Below, one piece after another: positions 52,674-61,647 of a stretch of 64,000 bases of DNA (the first letter of the stretch is position 1; every line of letters begins with the position of its first letter). The position numbers and the translations under genes are program-made. The stretch spans positions 248,001-312,000 of the forward strand of contig NZ_JAKSXX010000235.1 in the NCBI RefSeq assembly GCF_022829385.1, read 5' to 3'. Below the pieces are notes generated by a model that was given only the letters and a program-made list of their open reading frames with translations, searched no databases and had not been told where the DNA came from. Origin of the DNA: Methylobacterium sp. J-070 (lineage in GTDB: Bacteria > Pseudomonadota > Alphaproteobacteria > Rhizobiales > Beijerinckiaceae).

Positions 52674-54380
52674 TCAGGCCCGGTCCGGCACCCGCAGCCC
52701 GACGCGGGCGGCGAGCCCGCCGAGCCCGAGCGCGCCCAGGCGGATCGCCGCGACCTCGCGCAGGATCGCCCGGCGGATCGCCTTGTCGCTCGCCGCGCCG
52801 GCCTCCCACCAGCCATCCGCCCGCATCGCCAGCGCCGCCGCGACGAACCGGGCGGCGACGGCCTCGAAGGCCGCGTCGTCGTAGGCGAGGCTGAAGATCA
52901 GGCGGCCGGTCCCGACCCACGACAGGGCCAGCCCCTCGGCACGCAGGTAGAATTGCAGCATCCAGTTGTAGCGCGACGGCTTGGTGTACAGGACCGTCCA
53001 GACCGTGGACATGGCGGCGACCCGCACCGGCAGGCCGGCTTCCGCCAGCATAGCGTTAAGTCGCGCAGCCCGCCCGTCCCAGGTGGCGTCGAGATCCCGG
53101 TACAGGGCCCCGACCTCGGGCGTGTCCAGCCGGTCGAGGAACGCGCTCATGGCGCCCATCACGTAGGGATGGGCGTTGAAGGTGCCGCGCGCGAAGCAGA
53201 TGTCGACCGGCCGGTCGTCCCGGTACCGCCGCATCAGGTCGGCGCGCCCGCACAGCACGCCCACCGGCAGGCCGCCGCCGAGCGTCTTGCCGTAGGTGAC
53301 CATGTCGGCCCGCAGCCCGAAATATTCCTGGGCGCCCCCGCGCGCGAGGCGGAAGCCGAGGAAGACCTCGTCGAGGATCAGCACGATGCCCCGGGCGCTG
53401 CACACTGCCCGCAGCTCGTGGAGCCAGCGGGTGTAGGCCGCGCGGTCGAAGGCGGCCTTGCGGCCGCTGTCCACGAGGGCGGAATCGGCCGACGCCCCGG
53501 CATTGGGATGCATGGCCTGGAGCGGATTGACCAGCACGCAGGCGACGTCCCTGCGGCTCGACAGGACCCGCAGCGTCCGCTCCGACAGGTCCGCCAGGGT
53601 GAGCGTGTCGCGGGTCGGGACCGGATTGCCGATGCCCGGCTGCACCTCGCCCCACCAGCCGTGATAGGCGCCGCACAATCGCACGATCCGTCGCCGGCCG
53701 GTGTGGTAGCGGGCCAGGCGCACCGCCTGCATCACCGCCTCGGTCCCCGACATGTGGAACGAGACCTCGTCGAGGCCGGAGAGCGCCTTCAGGCGTGCCA
53801 CGTTCCCGGTCACCACCGGGTGGAGCGGGCCGAGCATCGGGCCCAGGGCCGCGACCCGGGCGGCCCCCTCGTCCAGGCAGGCCCGGTAGAAATCGACGCC
53901 GAACAGGTTCACCCCGTAGGAGCCCGCGAGATCGTATGCGACGTTGCCGTCGAGATCCGTGACGGTCACGCCCTCCGAGGCCGCCGCGAAGGCACCGGTG
54001 CCCAGATGCGCGCGCACGTGGCCCGCGTACTGGAACGGCACCCGGTAGAGCCCGGTGAACTGCAGGTCCGACAGGCCGTCACGCACCCGCTGGGTCTCGG
54101 CACGCGTGCGGGCGAACCGTGTCCGGAACTGCTCCGAGAGCCGCGCGAAGCCGGCCTCGCGCCGCCGCGCCACGGCCTCGTCCGGATCGTCGGAGCGGAA
54201 GAAGCCGCGCTCGGAATAGGCGTAGTGCGGGATCAGGCCGGCGACCCGCCGGGCCATCCGCGCGTGGCCGGTGAGCGAGGGATGCTTCGCCCGGGACAGC
54301 TGCAGGCGCTGCGCCGCCCGCGGCAGGGCGAGGAGCGCGACGGCGGTGGTGGCGGAGAGGGTGGCGAGGAGTGCGGACAT
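52674..54380 (-). CDS. Class III aminotransferase with N-terminal membrane anchor
   Basis: A 568-residue PLP enzyme related to glutamate-1-semialdehyde 2,1-aminomutase. The first 25 residues are a hydrophobic anchor (LLATLSATTAVALLALP). The aminotransferase fold has VSFHMSGTEAVMQAVRLARY, GAYHGWWGEVQPG, VLILDEVFLGFR and the PLP lysine in MVTYGKTLGGGLPVG. The extra ~110 N-terminal and ~60 C-terminal residues are beyond GSA enzymes (about 430). It is close to lipid genes on both sides and may aminate a lipid-linked substrate; the reaction is not known. Confidence 0.8.
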   Translation of the reverse strand: MSALLATLSATTAVALLALPRAAQRLQLSRAKHPSLTGHARMARRVAGLIPHYAYSERGFFRSDDPDEAVARRREAGFARLSEQFRTRFARTRAETQRVRDGLSDLQFTGLYRVPFQYAGHVRAHLGTGAFAAASEGVTVTDLDGNVAYDLAGSYGVNLFGVDFYRACLDEGAARVAALGPMLGPLHPVVTGNVARLKALSGLDEVSFHMSGTEAVMQAVRLARYHTGRRRIVRLCGAYHGWWGEVQPGIGNPVPTRDTLTLADLSERTLRVLSSRRDVACVLVNPLQAMHPNAGASADSALVDSGRKAAFDRAAYTRWLHELRAVCSARGIVLILDEVFLGFRLARGGAQEYFGLRADMVTYGKTLGGGLPVGVLCGRADLMRRYRDDRPVDICFARGTFNAHPYVMGAMSAFLDRLDTPEVGALYRDLDATWDGRAARLNAMLAEAGLPVRVAAMSTVWTVLYTKPSRYNWMLQFYLRAEGLALSWVGTGRLIFSLAYDDAAFEAVAARFVAAALAMRADGWWEAGAASDKAIRRAILREVAAIRLGALGLGGLAARVGLRVPDRA

Positions 54381-54412
54381 CGCACCGGGCCCTATCGGAG
54401 ATGGTTCACGGC

Positions 54413-55324
54413 ATGATGACGGTTTCCGGATCCCGGCTGCGCGCCGCCCTGGCGCGGGTCGGCGCCCAGGAGGATCTGAACTTCCTCCTCACCAACCGGC
54501 TCCCGCGCCGCCTCGCCACGCGGTTCATGGGCTGGTTCAGCCGCATCGAGCAGCCCCTCGTGCGCGACCTGTCGATCGCGACCTGGCGCCTGTTCTGCGA
54601 CGTCGATCTCAGCGACGCGCGGGAAGCGCGGTTCCCCAGCCTGCACGCCGCCTTCGTGCGCGCCCTGCGCCCCGGGGCCCGGCCAGTGGCCGCGGATCCC
54701 GCGATCCTCACGAGTCCCAGCGACGCGATCCTGGGTGCGCATGGCCGGATCGAGGCGGGGCGCCTGTACCAGATCAAGGGGCTGTCCTACCGCCTCGAAG
54801 ACCTCCTCGGCGGCGATGCCGCACTGGCCCAGGCGCACGAGGGCGGCGCCTACGCGACCCTGCGCCTGACCGCCGGTATGTATCACCGCTTCCACGCGCC
54901 CCACGACCTGCGGGTCGAGTCCGTCCGGCACATCTGGGGGGACACCTGGAACGTCAATCCGATCGCGCTGAAGCGCGTCGAGGCCCTGTTCTGCCGCAAC
55001 GAACGCGCCGTCCTGCGTCTGCAGCTCGCCGGGACCGGCCACGCCGTGACGCTGGTGCCGGTGGCGGCGATCCTGGTGGCCGGCCTGCGCCTCGGCGTCC
55101 TGCCCGCGAGCGTCGCCCTCCGGGACACCGGCGGCCATACCCTCCGCTGCGCGGCGCGGCTCGCCAAGGGCGCGGAGATGGGCTGGTTCGAGCACGGCTC
55201 GACCATCGTGGTCCTCGCGCCCGCCGGCTTCGACCTGTGGCCGAGCCTGCGCGAGGGGGCGCGCCTGCGCATGGGCGAACCCCTGATGCGCCTGCCGGAC
55301 GCTCGGGAGCCCGCGTCGCCCTGA
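54413..55324 (+). CDS. psd: Phosphatidylserine decarboxylase (archaetidylserine-type proenzyme)
   Basis: A 303-residue PSD that decarboxylates phosphatidylserine to phosphatidylethanolamine at the membrane. The proenzyme has SPSDAILGAHGRIEAGRLYQ (catalytic Asp), RLTAGMYHRFHAPHDLRVES (catalytic His) and the self-cleavage site FEHGSTIVVLA near residue 262, where the Gly-Ser bond is cut to make the pyruvoyl group. Start choices are 54401, 54413 and 54416; I chose 54413. It is divergent from the aminotransferase; the 5' ends are about 30 bases apart. It could feed PmtA. Confidence 0.9.
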   Translation: MMTVSGSRLRAALARVGAQEDLNFLLTNRLPRRLATRFMGWFSRIEQPLVRDLSIATWRLFCDVDLSDAREARFPSLHAAFVRALRPGARPVAADPAILTSPSDAILGAHGRIEAGRLYQIKGLSYRLEDLLGGDAALAQAHEGGAYATLRLTAGMYHRFHAPHDLRVESVRHIWGDTWNVNPIALKRVEALFCRNERAVLRLQLAGTGHAVTLVPVAAILVAGLRLGVLPASVALRDTGGHTLRCAARLAKGAEMGWFEHGSTIVVLAPAGFDLWPSLREGARLRMGEPLMRLPDAREPASP

Positions 55325-55337
55325 CGGCCTTCCGGGC

Positions 55338-57005
55338 TCAGGCCGCCTGCACGGTCTCCAAAAACTCGGCGACCGCGGCGCTCAGGGCATCGGACTGGTG
55401 CGACAGCTCCGTCGCGGCAGTCAGCACCTGGGCCGCGGCGCTGCCGGTCTCGCCGGCCGCCTGCGTGACCGCGCCGATATTGATCGTCACCGCCTGCGTC
55501 CCGTCCGCCGCCTGGCTGACGTTCCGCACGATCTCCTGCGTCACCGCCCCTTGCTCCTCCATCGAGGCCGCGACGCTGACCGCGATGCCGCGCAGGTCCA
55601 GGACGGTGGCGGCAATGGCCTGGATGGCATCCACCGCGCGGTCCGTCTCGCCCTGGATGGCGGCGACCTGGCCGGAAATCGTCTGCGTCGCCTTGGCGGT
55701 CTGATCGGCCAGTTCCTTCACCTCGGCCGCCACCACGGCGAAGCCGCGGCCCGCCTCACCGGCCCGGGCCGCCTCGATGGTCGCGTTCAGCGCCAGGAGA
55801 TTGGTCTGCGCGGCGATCCCCGAGATCAGGCTGATCACCGCCCCGATCCGTTCCGCGCCGTCGGCCAGCCCCAGGACCAGCGTGTTGGTCTGGTTGGCGT
55901 CGTCGGCGGCCCGCTCGGCGATGTCGGACGAACGGGCGATCTGCACATTGATCGTGCCGATCGAGGCCGCCAGCTCCTCGCTGGCCGCCGCCACGGTCTG
56001 CACGTTGGCCGAGGTCTGCTCGGCGGCCAGCGACACGTTGGACGATTGGGCGGCGGTCTCTTCGGCGTTGCGGCTCATGAGCTTGGCGGCCGCCTCCAGC
56101 TCGCCCGCGGCACTTGCCAGCGTGTGCGTCATGCGCTCGATCTGGCCGCGAAACGCCCGGGTGGCGTGGTCCAGCGTCTCCGCCCTGCGGGCCTTGACGA
56201 CCTGCTCGGCGGCGGCCGCCGCATCCGCCGCGCGCTTGGCGAGCAGGGCTTCCTTGAACGCCTGGATGGCCCGGGCCATGGCACCGATCTCGTCGCGCCG
56301 GTCCACGCCGGCCACCGGTGCGTCGAGGTCGCCCGCGGCGAGTCGGGACATCGTCGCGGTCGTCGCGCCGATGGGTCGCATCACCTGGGTCAGGATGACG
56401 ACGAACCCGTAGGCCACCGCGATGGCCGCGAGCACGAGCGCGGCGAGAAGCAGGCCGCGCAGCCAGTCGGCCAACGCGCGTGCACGGTCGAATTCGCTGC
56501 CGGCCTCCCGGACCTGGAGGTTCGTCAGCTTCGTGAGGCCGGCGCTGGTCGGTTCCATCTCGCTCAGCAGGTTGGTCCGCGCCTGCGCGAGGTCGATCGG
56601 CCCGCGGCCGTCCAGACGCCGGATCAGATCCTCGACGATCGACTCGTCCCGCTTCAGCTGCGTCCCGACATCGGCGGCGAGGATCTCCTCCTCCGGTGTC
56701 AGATAGGTCGTCATGTAGGCCGCCCAGCTCTGCTGCGAATGCGCCAAGTGCTCCGCCATGATCTTACCGACGTCCCGTTGTCCGGTCGCCTCGCCGGCAG
56801 CGTCGCGCAGGTCCCTGAGGATGGCCTCGTAGGCATCCCGGATCTCGCAGAACTGACGCAAGGGCACGACCCGATCGGCAAAGATCGTCTGAAGACTCTG
56901 ACGACTGGCGTAGAGAGCGTAATTGCCGAGTGCCGTGGATACGACAAGAAGAATGCCGAGCAACGCGAGCAACCCGACGAGCCGGGCTTTGATGGTAACA
57001 CGCAT
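55338..57005 (-). CDS. Methyl-accepting chemotaxis protein
   Basis: A 555-residue chemoreceptor. TM1 is about 9-30 (LVGLLALLGILLVVSTALG), the periplasmic sensor a four-helix bundle of about 155 residues, TM2 about 188-210 (GLLLAALVLAAIAVAYGFVV), then HAMP and the MA signalling domain (about 270-550), with the hairpin tip region GRGFAVVAAEVKELADQTAK. There is no CheB/CheR pentapeptide at the C-terminus (VQAA). GGAAGA precedes the ATG. No other che genes are adjacent, so its array partners are elsewhere. Confidence 0.93.
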   Translation of the reverse strand: MRVTIKARLVGLLALLGILLVVSTALGNYALYASRQSLQTIFADRVVPLRQFCEIRDAYEAILRDLRDAAGEATGQRDVGKIMAEHLAHSQQSWAAYMTTYLTPEEEILAADVGTQLKRDESIVEDLIRRLDGRGPIDLAQARTNLLSEMEPTSAGLTKLTNLQVREAGSEFDRARALADWLRGLLLAALVLAAIAVAYGFVVILTQVMRPIGATTATMSRLAAGDLDAPVAGVDRRDEIGAMARAIQAFKEALLAKRAADAAAAAEQVVKARRAETLDHATRAFRGQIERMTHTLASAAGELEAAAKLMSRNAEETAAQSSNVSLAAEQTSANVQTVAAASEELAASIGTINVQIARSSDIAERAADDANQTNTLVLGLADGAERIGAVISLISGIAAQTNLLALNATIEAARAGEAGRGFAVVAAEVKELADQTAKATQTISGQVAAIQGETDRAVDAIQAIAATVLDLRGIAVSVAASMEEQGAVTQEIVRNVSQAADGTQAVTINIGAVTQAAGETGSAAAQVLTAATELSHQSDALSAAVAEFLETVQAA

Positions 57006-57341
57006 CGAGGTCTTCCAGATCGATCGCCAAGACGTCCCCGGCTCGCGCGTACCTAACCGTCAGACCATCGACATGCAATTCCTTAAGACTCACTTTTTTG
57101 TTGCATTATCACAGAAAGATAGTTTCTTATCGATCGATCAAAGAAATAATTCAAAGGACTGAAGATCGAAATCTTGGATCTTTCTACCTGGCGATGGTCC
57201 TGTCCGCATATTTGAGCAGGTGTACGCTCGGATAGACAGCACCCAGCCGTCGTGCAGTGTCCGCGGAATGTGATGCCTGTTCCGGACGGCGTCGGGACGC
57301 TGGTTCAAGCGCCGATTCTACCGCCTGCGGCATCGCGGTTT
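57006..57341. other. AT-rich intergenic region upstream of the chemoreceptor
   Basis: About 336 bases with no gene. The stretch 57080-57180 is much poorer in GC than anything near it and includes TTTTTTGTTGC and several GATC repeats. It lies upstream of the minus-strand chemoreceptor gene and is its likely promoter region. A short dyad AAGAT-CGAA-ATCTT lies near 57161. Confidence 0.45.
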
Positions 57342-58124
57342 CTACAGCCCGATCCGACCCAGGGCCGGCAGCTTGATGGCCGGCCGGCGCAGGTCGATCC
57401 CGGCGACGCCGCCGAGCAGGTTCAGCTCCAGACCCTCGACCCAGCCCAGCGTCAGACCGGCATAACCGCCGAGATTGACGCGGATGCCGGTGCCCGACGG
57501 CGTCCGGCCGATCCACCGGCCGTCGTAGGGAAAGTCCTTGCCGATCGCCGTGGTCGGCAGGCTTGCCCGGATCTCCGGCACGGCCGCCATGATCGCGGCG
57601 ACGAAGGTGTTCGAGTTCGGCCCCGGCCAGACCACATAGTCGCCGGGGCGTGCATACCGGTATTCGGTCACGGCCTTGCGGATCCGGGGCAGCATGGCCT
57701 CGGCCTCGATCCCGTCCGCGGCGAACACCACGGCGGGCGCGTTTCCGAACCAGCGTCCGTCGGGGACGAAGCGGTCGATCCAGATCGGCTGACCCCAGGC
57801 GGTGTAGTCGAATCGGCGGTAGGCGCGCTGCCCGCGATCCTTGATGACGATCCAACTGTGGGTGGCGACGATGCCGCGCCAGCTCACTGTCCGCGCCGAG
57901 AAGATCCGCACCACCGCGCCCTCATGGGCATCGGCCGAGGGGAGCAGGCCCGCGCTGGACCGGTCGGCGAGCCGCCAGTCGCCGCTCGCCCGCAGCCAGT
58001 AGAGCGTGGCGGAGACGGCGACGGGCACGAGGAACACGGCAGCGAGCGCGAGGAGCGCGATCCGGATAGGAGTCACGGGGGAACCGGGAAGAGAGGGGGT
58101 TTCCGGGAGATGGGGATCGGACAC
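57342..58124 (-). CDS. DUF3750 protein
   Basis: A 260-residue protein with one N-terminal membrane segment (IRIALLALAAVFLVPVAVSA) and a DUF3750 domain: WRLADRSSAGLLPSADAHE, VRIFSARTVSWRGIVATHSW, then YVVWPGPNSNTFVAAI and VNLGGYAGLTLGWVEGLEL. The family is uncharacterised. The start is uncertain: GTG 58124 is used, GTG 58076 and ATG 58235 are alternatives with no good ribosome-binding site. It is 55 bases downstream of a CitG-like gene. Confidence 0.7.
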   Translation of the reverse strand: MSDPHLPETPSLPGSPVTPIRIALLALAAVFLVPVAVSATLYWLRASGDWRLADRSSAGLLPSADAHEGAVVRIFSARTVSWRGIVATHSWIVIKDRGQRAYRRFDYTAWGQPIWIDRFVPDGRWFGNAPAVVFAADGIEAEAMLPRIRKAVTEYRYARPGDYVVWPGPNSNTFVAAIMAAVPEIRASLPTTAIGKDFPYDGRWIGRTPSGTGIRVNLGGYAGLTLGWVEGLELNLLGGVAGIDLRRPAIKLPALGRIGL

Positions 58125-58179
58125 CGCCGGGTGAATGCGGCCGAACGGTCCGGCCGTCACCGGTGGGGTCGGGTTCGCG

Positions 58180-58980
58180 TCAGGCCGGACCTCCCAGGGC
58201 GTCGAGGAACAGCGTGGTCGCGAGGAGATCGGCACAGCCGCCGGGGCTCAGGCGCGCGGCCACGAAGACCCGGTGCACATCCGCCGCGCGCTGGCGCCAT
58301 CCGGGGGCCGCGATCCCGCCGGCCGTCAGGAAAGCCGCTGCGGCTGCGCGCGCGGCGGTCAGCCCAGAGGAGCCGCCGCGATGGAGCAGGTTCGTGTCGT
58401 CGACCACGGCCAGGAGCGCGAAGAAGCACTGCACGCGGGCGGCCTCGGGGTCCTCGGGCGCGTGCGCCCGGCCCAGGCGCAGGGCGGGCAACCCGGTGGC
58501 GCGGATCGTGGGAAATCCGGCCGCCGCCTCGGCGCTGGCGCCGCCGACACCGTAGCGGCGCGCGGCCCGGCCGCCGTGGCTCGTCGGCGAGGCCGGCGCG
58601 CGCGCGATCGCGTCGCCCCAGAGCCGGGCGACCGCCTCCGCGTGGGCTTCGGCCGAGCAGGACTTCGCGCCGACCGATCCGGCCGCCGCGCAGATCAGGC
58701 CCAGCGAGAAGATGGCGCCGCGGTGCGCGTTGACACCGCCGGTCGCCGCCATCATGGCCGCCTCGGCCGCCAAGCCGATCGCGCGGAGGTCCGTCAGGGC
58801 AGCCCCCCGGGATCCGGCCGCCACCAGGTCGGCGAAGAACGGCCGGATCGCCGCCGCGCTGCGGCGCAGGGTGTCGGCGTCCATGTCGTCATGGCTGCCG
58901 GAATCCACCGGGCTGACGAGCCCGGGCTTCGGCCAGGTTTCCAGCTCGTCGATCAGCGCGTCATGGGCGAGGGCGGCCAC
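58180..58980 (-). CDS. CitG/MdcB-like triphosphoribosyl-dephospho-CoA synthase
   Basis: A 266-residue (from GTG 58980) protein of the family that makes the prosthetic-group precursor 2'-(5''-triphosphoribosyl)-3'-dephospho-CoA. It has the signature ELETWPKPGLVSPVDSGSHD and DDMDADTLRRSAAAIRPFF, then ATGGVNAHRGAIFSLGL and SSGLTAARAAAAAFLTAGG. In-frame coding extends at least ten residues upstream of GTG 58980 (ending ...APWAER), so the true start is probably earlier. No citrate lyase or malonate decarboxylase subunit is in the window; the nearest gene is a CoA-transferase. Confidence 0.8.
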   Translation of the reverse strand: MAALAHDALIDELETWPKPGLVSPVDSGSHDDMDADTLRRSAAAIRPFFADLVAAGSRGAALTDLRAIGLAAEAAMMAATGGVNAHRGAIFSLGLICAAAGSVGAKSCSAEAHAEAVARLWGDAIARAPASPTSHGGRAARRYGVGGASAEAAAGFPTIRATGLPALRLGRAHAPEDPEAARVQCFFALLAVVDDTNLLHRGGSSGLTAARAAAAAFLTAGGIAAPGWRQRAADVHRVFVAARLSPGGCADLLATTLFLDALGGPA

Positions 58981-59132
58981 GCGCTCGGCCCAGGGGGCGC
59001 CGGAACCGCGGGGGCCCTCGGCGGGCGCCGGGGGAAGTCGATGGTCCTGATCCAGGGCTCGAGGCTCCGCGCGGTCCTCGCCGCGAGGCTCGGGGGAGGG
59101 CCGGTGAGCCGCCTATACCAGATGCGGCGCCC

Positions 59133-61115
59133 TCAGGCCGCCGAAGCGACCGCGGGGGGGATCCGCTTGCGCGCCTTCCGGTCCTCGGTGCTGCTGACGA
59201 AGGCCTGCGCGTCCTCCTTCCGCTCGAAGACGTGGGGGGCGACGCCGCGCTTGTTGAGCGCCTCCTCCATCTTCAGGCGCAGGAAGGCGCTGGTCGCGTA
59301 GCGGGTCGTCGTCGCGTAGTAGTTCGCCTGGAGATACTGGACCATCCCGGCATAATCGTCGAACAGGTTCTCGTTGAGCCGGAAGCCGTCGTGGTTGATC
59401 ACCGCGTTGACCCGCTGGCCGGCCGCGCGGCAGGCCTCGACGATGGTCATGCGCAGTTCGTCCATGTCGCCCTTCACCCGGCAGTACCAGCCCTCGAGGT
59501 TGATGAAGAGGATGTTGCGTTCCCGGTCGTAGCTGACGCGCGACTTCAGATCGAGGTTGAGCAGATCGGAGATCAGCTCCATCGGCTCCTCGCGGAAGAT
59601 CCGCGGGTCCATGGGCACCGGGTTCCGCACCACGGGCGCGAACGCCATGTGGGCGAGGATGTCGCGCTCGATATCGATGCCGGGCGCAACCTCGATCAGT
59701 TCCAGCCCCTCCGGCGTCAACTGGAAGACGCAGCGTTCGGTCACGTAGAGGACCGGCTGCGCGCGCTCGACCGCGTAGGGGCCCGAGAAGGTGATCTGCT
59801 GGACCTGAGTCACGAATTTTCGCGCCTTGCCCTCGCTCACGATCCGGACCTGGCCGTCATGCACGGCGATCTCCAGCCCCCCCGCCGTGAAGGTGCCGGC
59901 GAACACCACGGTGCGGGCGTTCTGCGAGATGTTGATGAAGCCGCCGCAGCCGTTGAGCTTGCCCCCGAACTTCGACGTGTTGACGTTTCCGGCCCCGTCG
60001 CATTCGGCCATCCCCAGGCAGGTCATGTCGAGGCCGCCGCCATCGTAGAAGTCGAACATCTGGTTCTGGTCGATGATGCAGTCGGCGTTGGTGGCCGCAC
60101 CGAAGCTCGACCCGGAGGCCAGCACGCCGCCGACGGCGCCGGCCTCGGTGGTGAGGGTGATGTAGGGCGTGATCTTCTCCTCGTTGGCCACCGACGCGAT
60201 GCCCTCTGGGGCGCCGACGCCGAGATTCACCACGCCGTTCGGCGGCAGCTCGAAGGCCGCACGCCGGGCGATGATCTTCCGCTCGTTGAGCGCCATCCGC
60301 TTGATGCCGGTGACGGGCACGCGGATCTCGCCGGCCAGAGCCGCATCGTGCATCACGCCGTAGTTCATCCGATGCATCTCGGGCTCGGCGACCACGACGC
60401 AATCCACCAGGATGCCGGGCACCCGCACGTCCTTCGGCAGCAGGTATCCGTCGTCGACGATGCGCTCGACCTGGGCGACCACGATGCCGCCGTTGTTGCG
60501 GGCGGCCATGGCCTGGGCCAGGCAGTCGAGGGTGAGCGCCTCCTTCTCGTAGGAGAGGTTCCCCGACGGGTCGGCCGAGGTGGCGCGGATGAAGGCCACG
60601 TCGATCTTGGTGGCGGTGTAGAACAGCCATTCCTCGCCATCGACCTCGACCAGCTTGACGATGTCCTCGCGGGTCAGTTCGTTGACCTTGCCACCGCCAT
60701 GGCGGGGATCGACGTAGGTCTGCAGGCCGACCTTGGAGAACAGTCCCGGCTGGCCGGCCGCACAGGCCCGGTAGAGCTGGGAGATCACGCCCTGGGGCAG
60801 ATTGTAGCCGCGGATCAGGTTGTCCTGCGCGGCCTGCGCGACCTTCGGCATGCGGCCGAAATTGGCGGCGATCACCCGCGAGAGCAGGCCGTGATGGTGC
60901 AGGCGGCCGGTGCCGAGGCCTTTGCTGTCGCCGGCGCCCGCGGTCATGATCAGGGTCAGACCGCGCGGAGAGCCGGTCTCGACGAAGCGCCTTTCCAGCG
61001 CCGCGTGCAGCGCCTCGGGAATGCAGCTCTGGACGAACCCTGTGGTGGTCACGACGTCGTTCTCGCGGATCAGCGCGATCGCCTCGTCCGCCGAGATGAC
61101 CTTGTTCTTTCTCAT
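59133..61115 (-). CDS. Acyl-CoA transferase (propionate CoA-transferase-like) with extra C-terminal domain
   Basis: A 660-residue CoA-transferase family I enzyme that exchanges CoA between acids. Two fused alpha and beta halves are seen: TTTGFVQSCIPEALHAAL and ATKIDVAFIRATSADPSGNL in the first, and the catalytic Glu in TLTTEAGAVGGVLASGSSFG with FDFYDGGGLDMTCLGMAECD in the second. The last 130 residues (DLKSRVSYDRERNILFINLE onward) form an additional domain, possibly STAS/SpoIIAA-like, absent from classic Pct of about 520. It is 152 bases upstream of the CitG-like gene on the same strand. Natural acid unknown. Confidence 0.87.
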   Translation of the reverse strand: MRKNKVISADEAIALIRENDVVTTTGFVQSCIPEALHAALERRFVETGSPRGLTLIMTAGAGDSKGLGTGRLHHHGLLSRVIAANFGRMPKVAQAAQDNLIRGYNLPQGVISQLYRACAAGQPGLFSKVGLQTYVDPRHGGGKVNELTREDIVKLVEVDGEEWLFYTATKIDVAFIRATSADPSGNLSYEKEALTLDCLAQAMAARNNGGIVVAQVERIVDDGYLLPKDVRVPGILVDCVVVAEPEMHRMNYGVMHDAALAGEIRVPVTGIKRMALNERKIIARRAAFELPPNGVVNLGVGAPEGIASVANEEKITPYITLTTEAGAVGGVLASGSSFGAATNADCIIDQNQMFDFYDGGGLDMTCLGMAECDGAGNVNTSKFGGKLNGCGGFINISQNARTVVFAGTFTAGGLEIAVHDGQVRIVSEGKARKFVTQVQQITFSGPYAVERAQPVLYVTERCVFQLTPEGLELIEVAPGIDIERDILAHMAFAPVVRNPVPMDPRIFREEPMELISDLLNLDLKSRVSYDRERNILFINLEGWYCRVKGDMDELRMTIVEACRAAGQRVNAVINHDGFRLNENLFDDYAGMVQYLQANYYATTTRYATSAFLRLKMEEALNKRGVAPHVFERKEDAQAFVSSTEDRKARKRIPPAVASAA

Positions 61116-61647
61116 GGACCGCGTGATCCCCCTCGGGTGACGGAACGACGCCCGGCCGCGAAGCCTGCCGTCCTTTGTATCGTCGATGGTCGGCCGGGCG
61201 CAGTCCGGTCGGATGCAGTCAGGCGCTCAGCAGAGTCGTGTCGGTTTCTCTTATTGCACCGCATCAATATTTGCGGCATCGCACGAAGGCACAGGGTTGT
61301 CGGCCACATTACTCCGAAAGCCGTGCCTTTTGCTCCTGAAAAACTCTTCGGTGCACGGTCAGAAAAATTGTCGGCTGCCGCCCGCTCGCCCCCGCGCGGC
61401 GCTGCCGCGCCGCAAGTCCTTCGCGCGGGCGTACCCGTACCCTCGACGCAATGCCGATTCGCGCCACGCCGTGGAAAGCCGCGTCTCGCGATCCGTTTGA
61501 ACAGTGCTCTTTGGCTCATGTTAGTTTTCGCCAGCAACGGGCCTCGGCAAGCGCCGATCTGGCCTCTGGAATAGCTCGTTTTACAATTGTCATCGGATGG
61601 TCTATAGGGCCGATGGTCTGGGGAGCGTGTTCAGTAGGGTACACGCC
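61116..61647. other. 532-base intergenic region between the CoA-transferase and a small gene
   Basis: No ORF is supported. It is less GC-rich than average around 61230-61370 and 61490-61630. A perfect 7-base stem with 3-base loop (GCGCGGC/GCCGCGC) lies at 61394-61410. The AAAAACTC and GAAAAATT tracts near 61340-61370 resemble promoter DNA. This is the largest non-coding stretch in this half of the window apart from 50.4-51.1 kb, so a small RNA is possible. Confidence 0.4.
61394..61410. promoter_or_regulatory. GC-rich hairpin in the 61.1-61.6 kb gap
   Basis: GCGCGGC pairs with GCCGCGC around a GCT loop; a further base pair is possible. It may be part of an RNA or a terminator of a short transcript. 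Confidence 0.3.
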
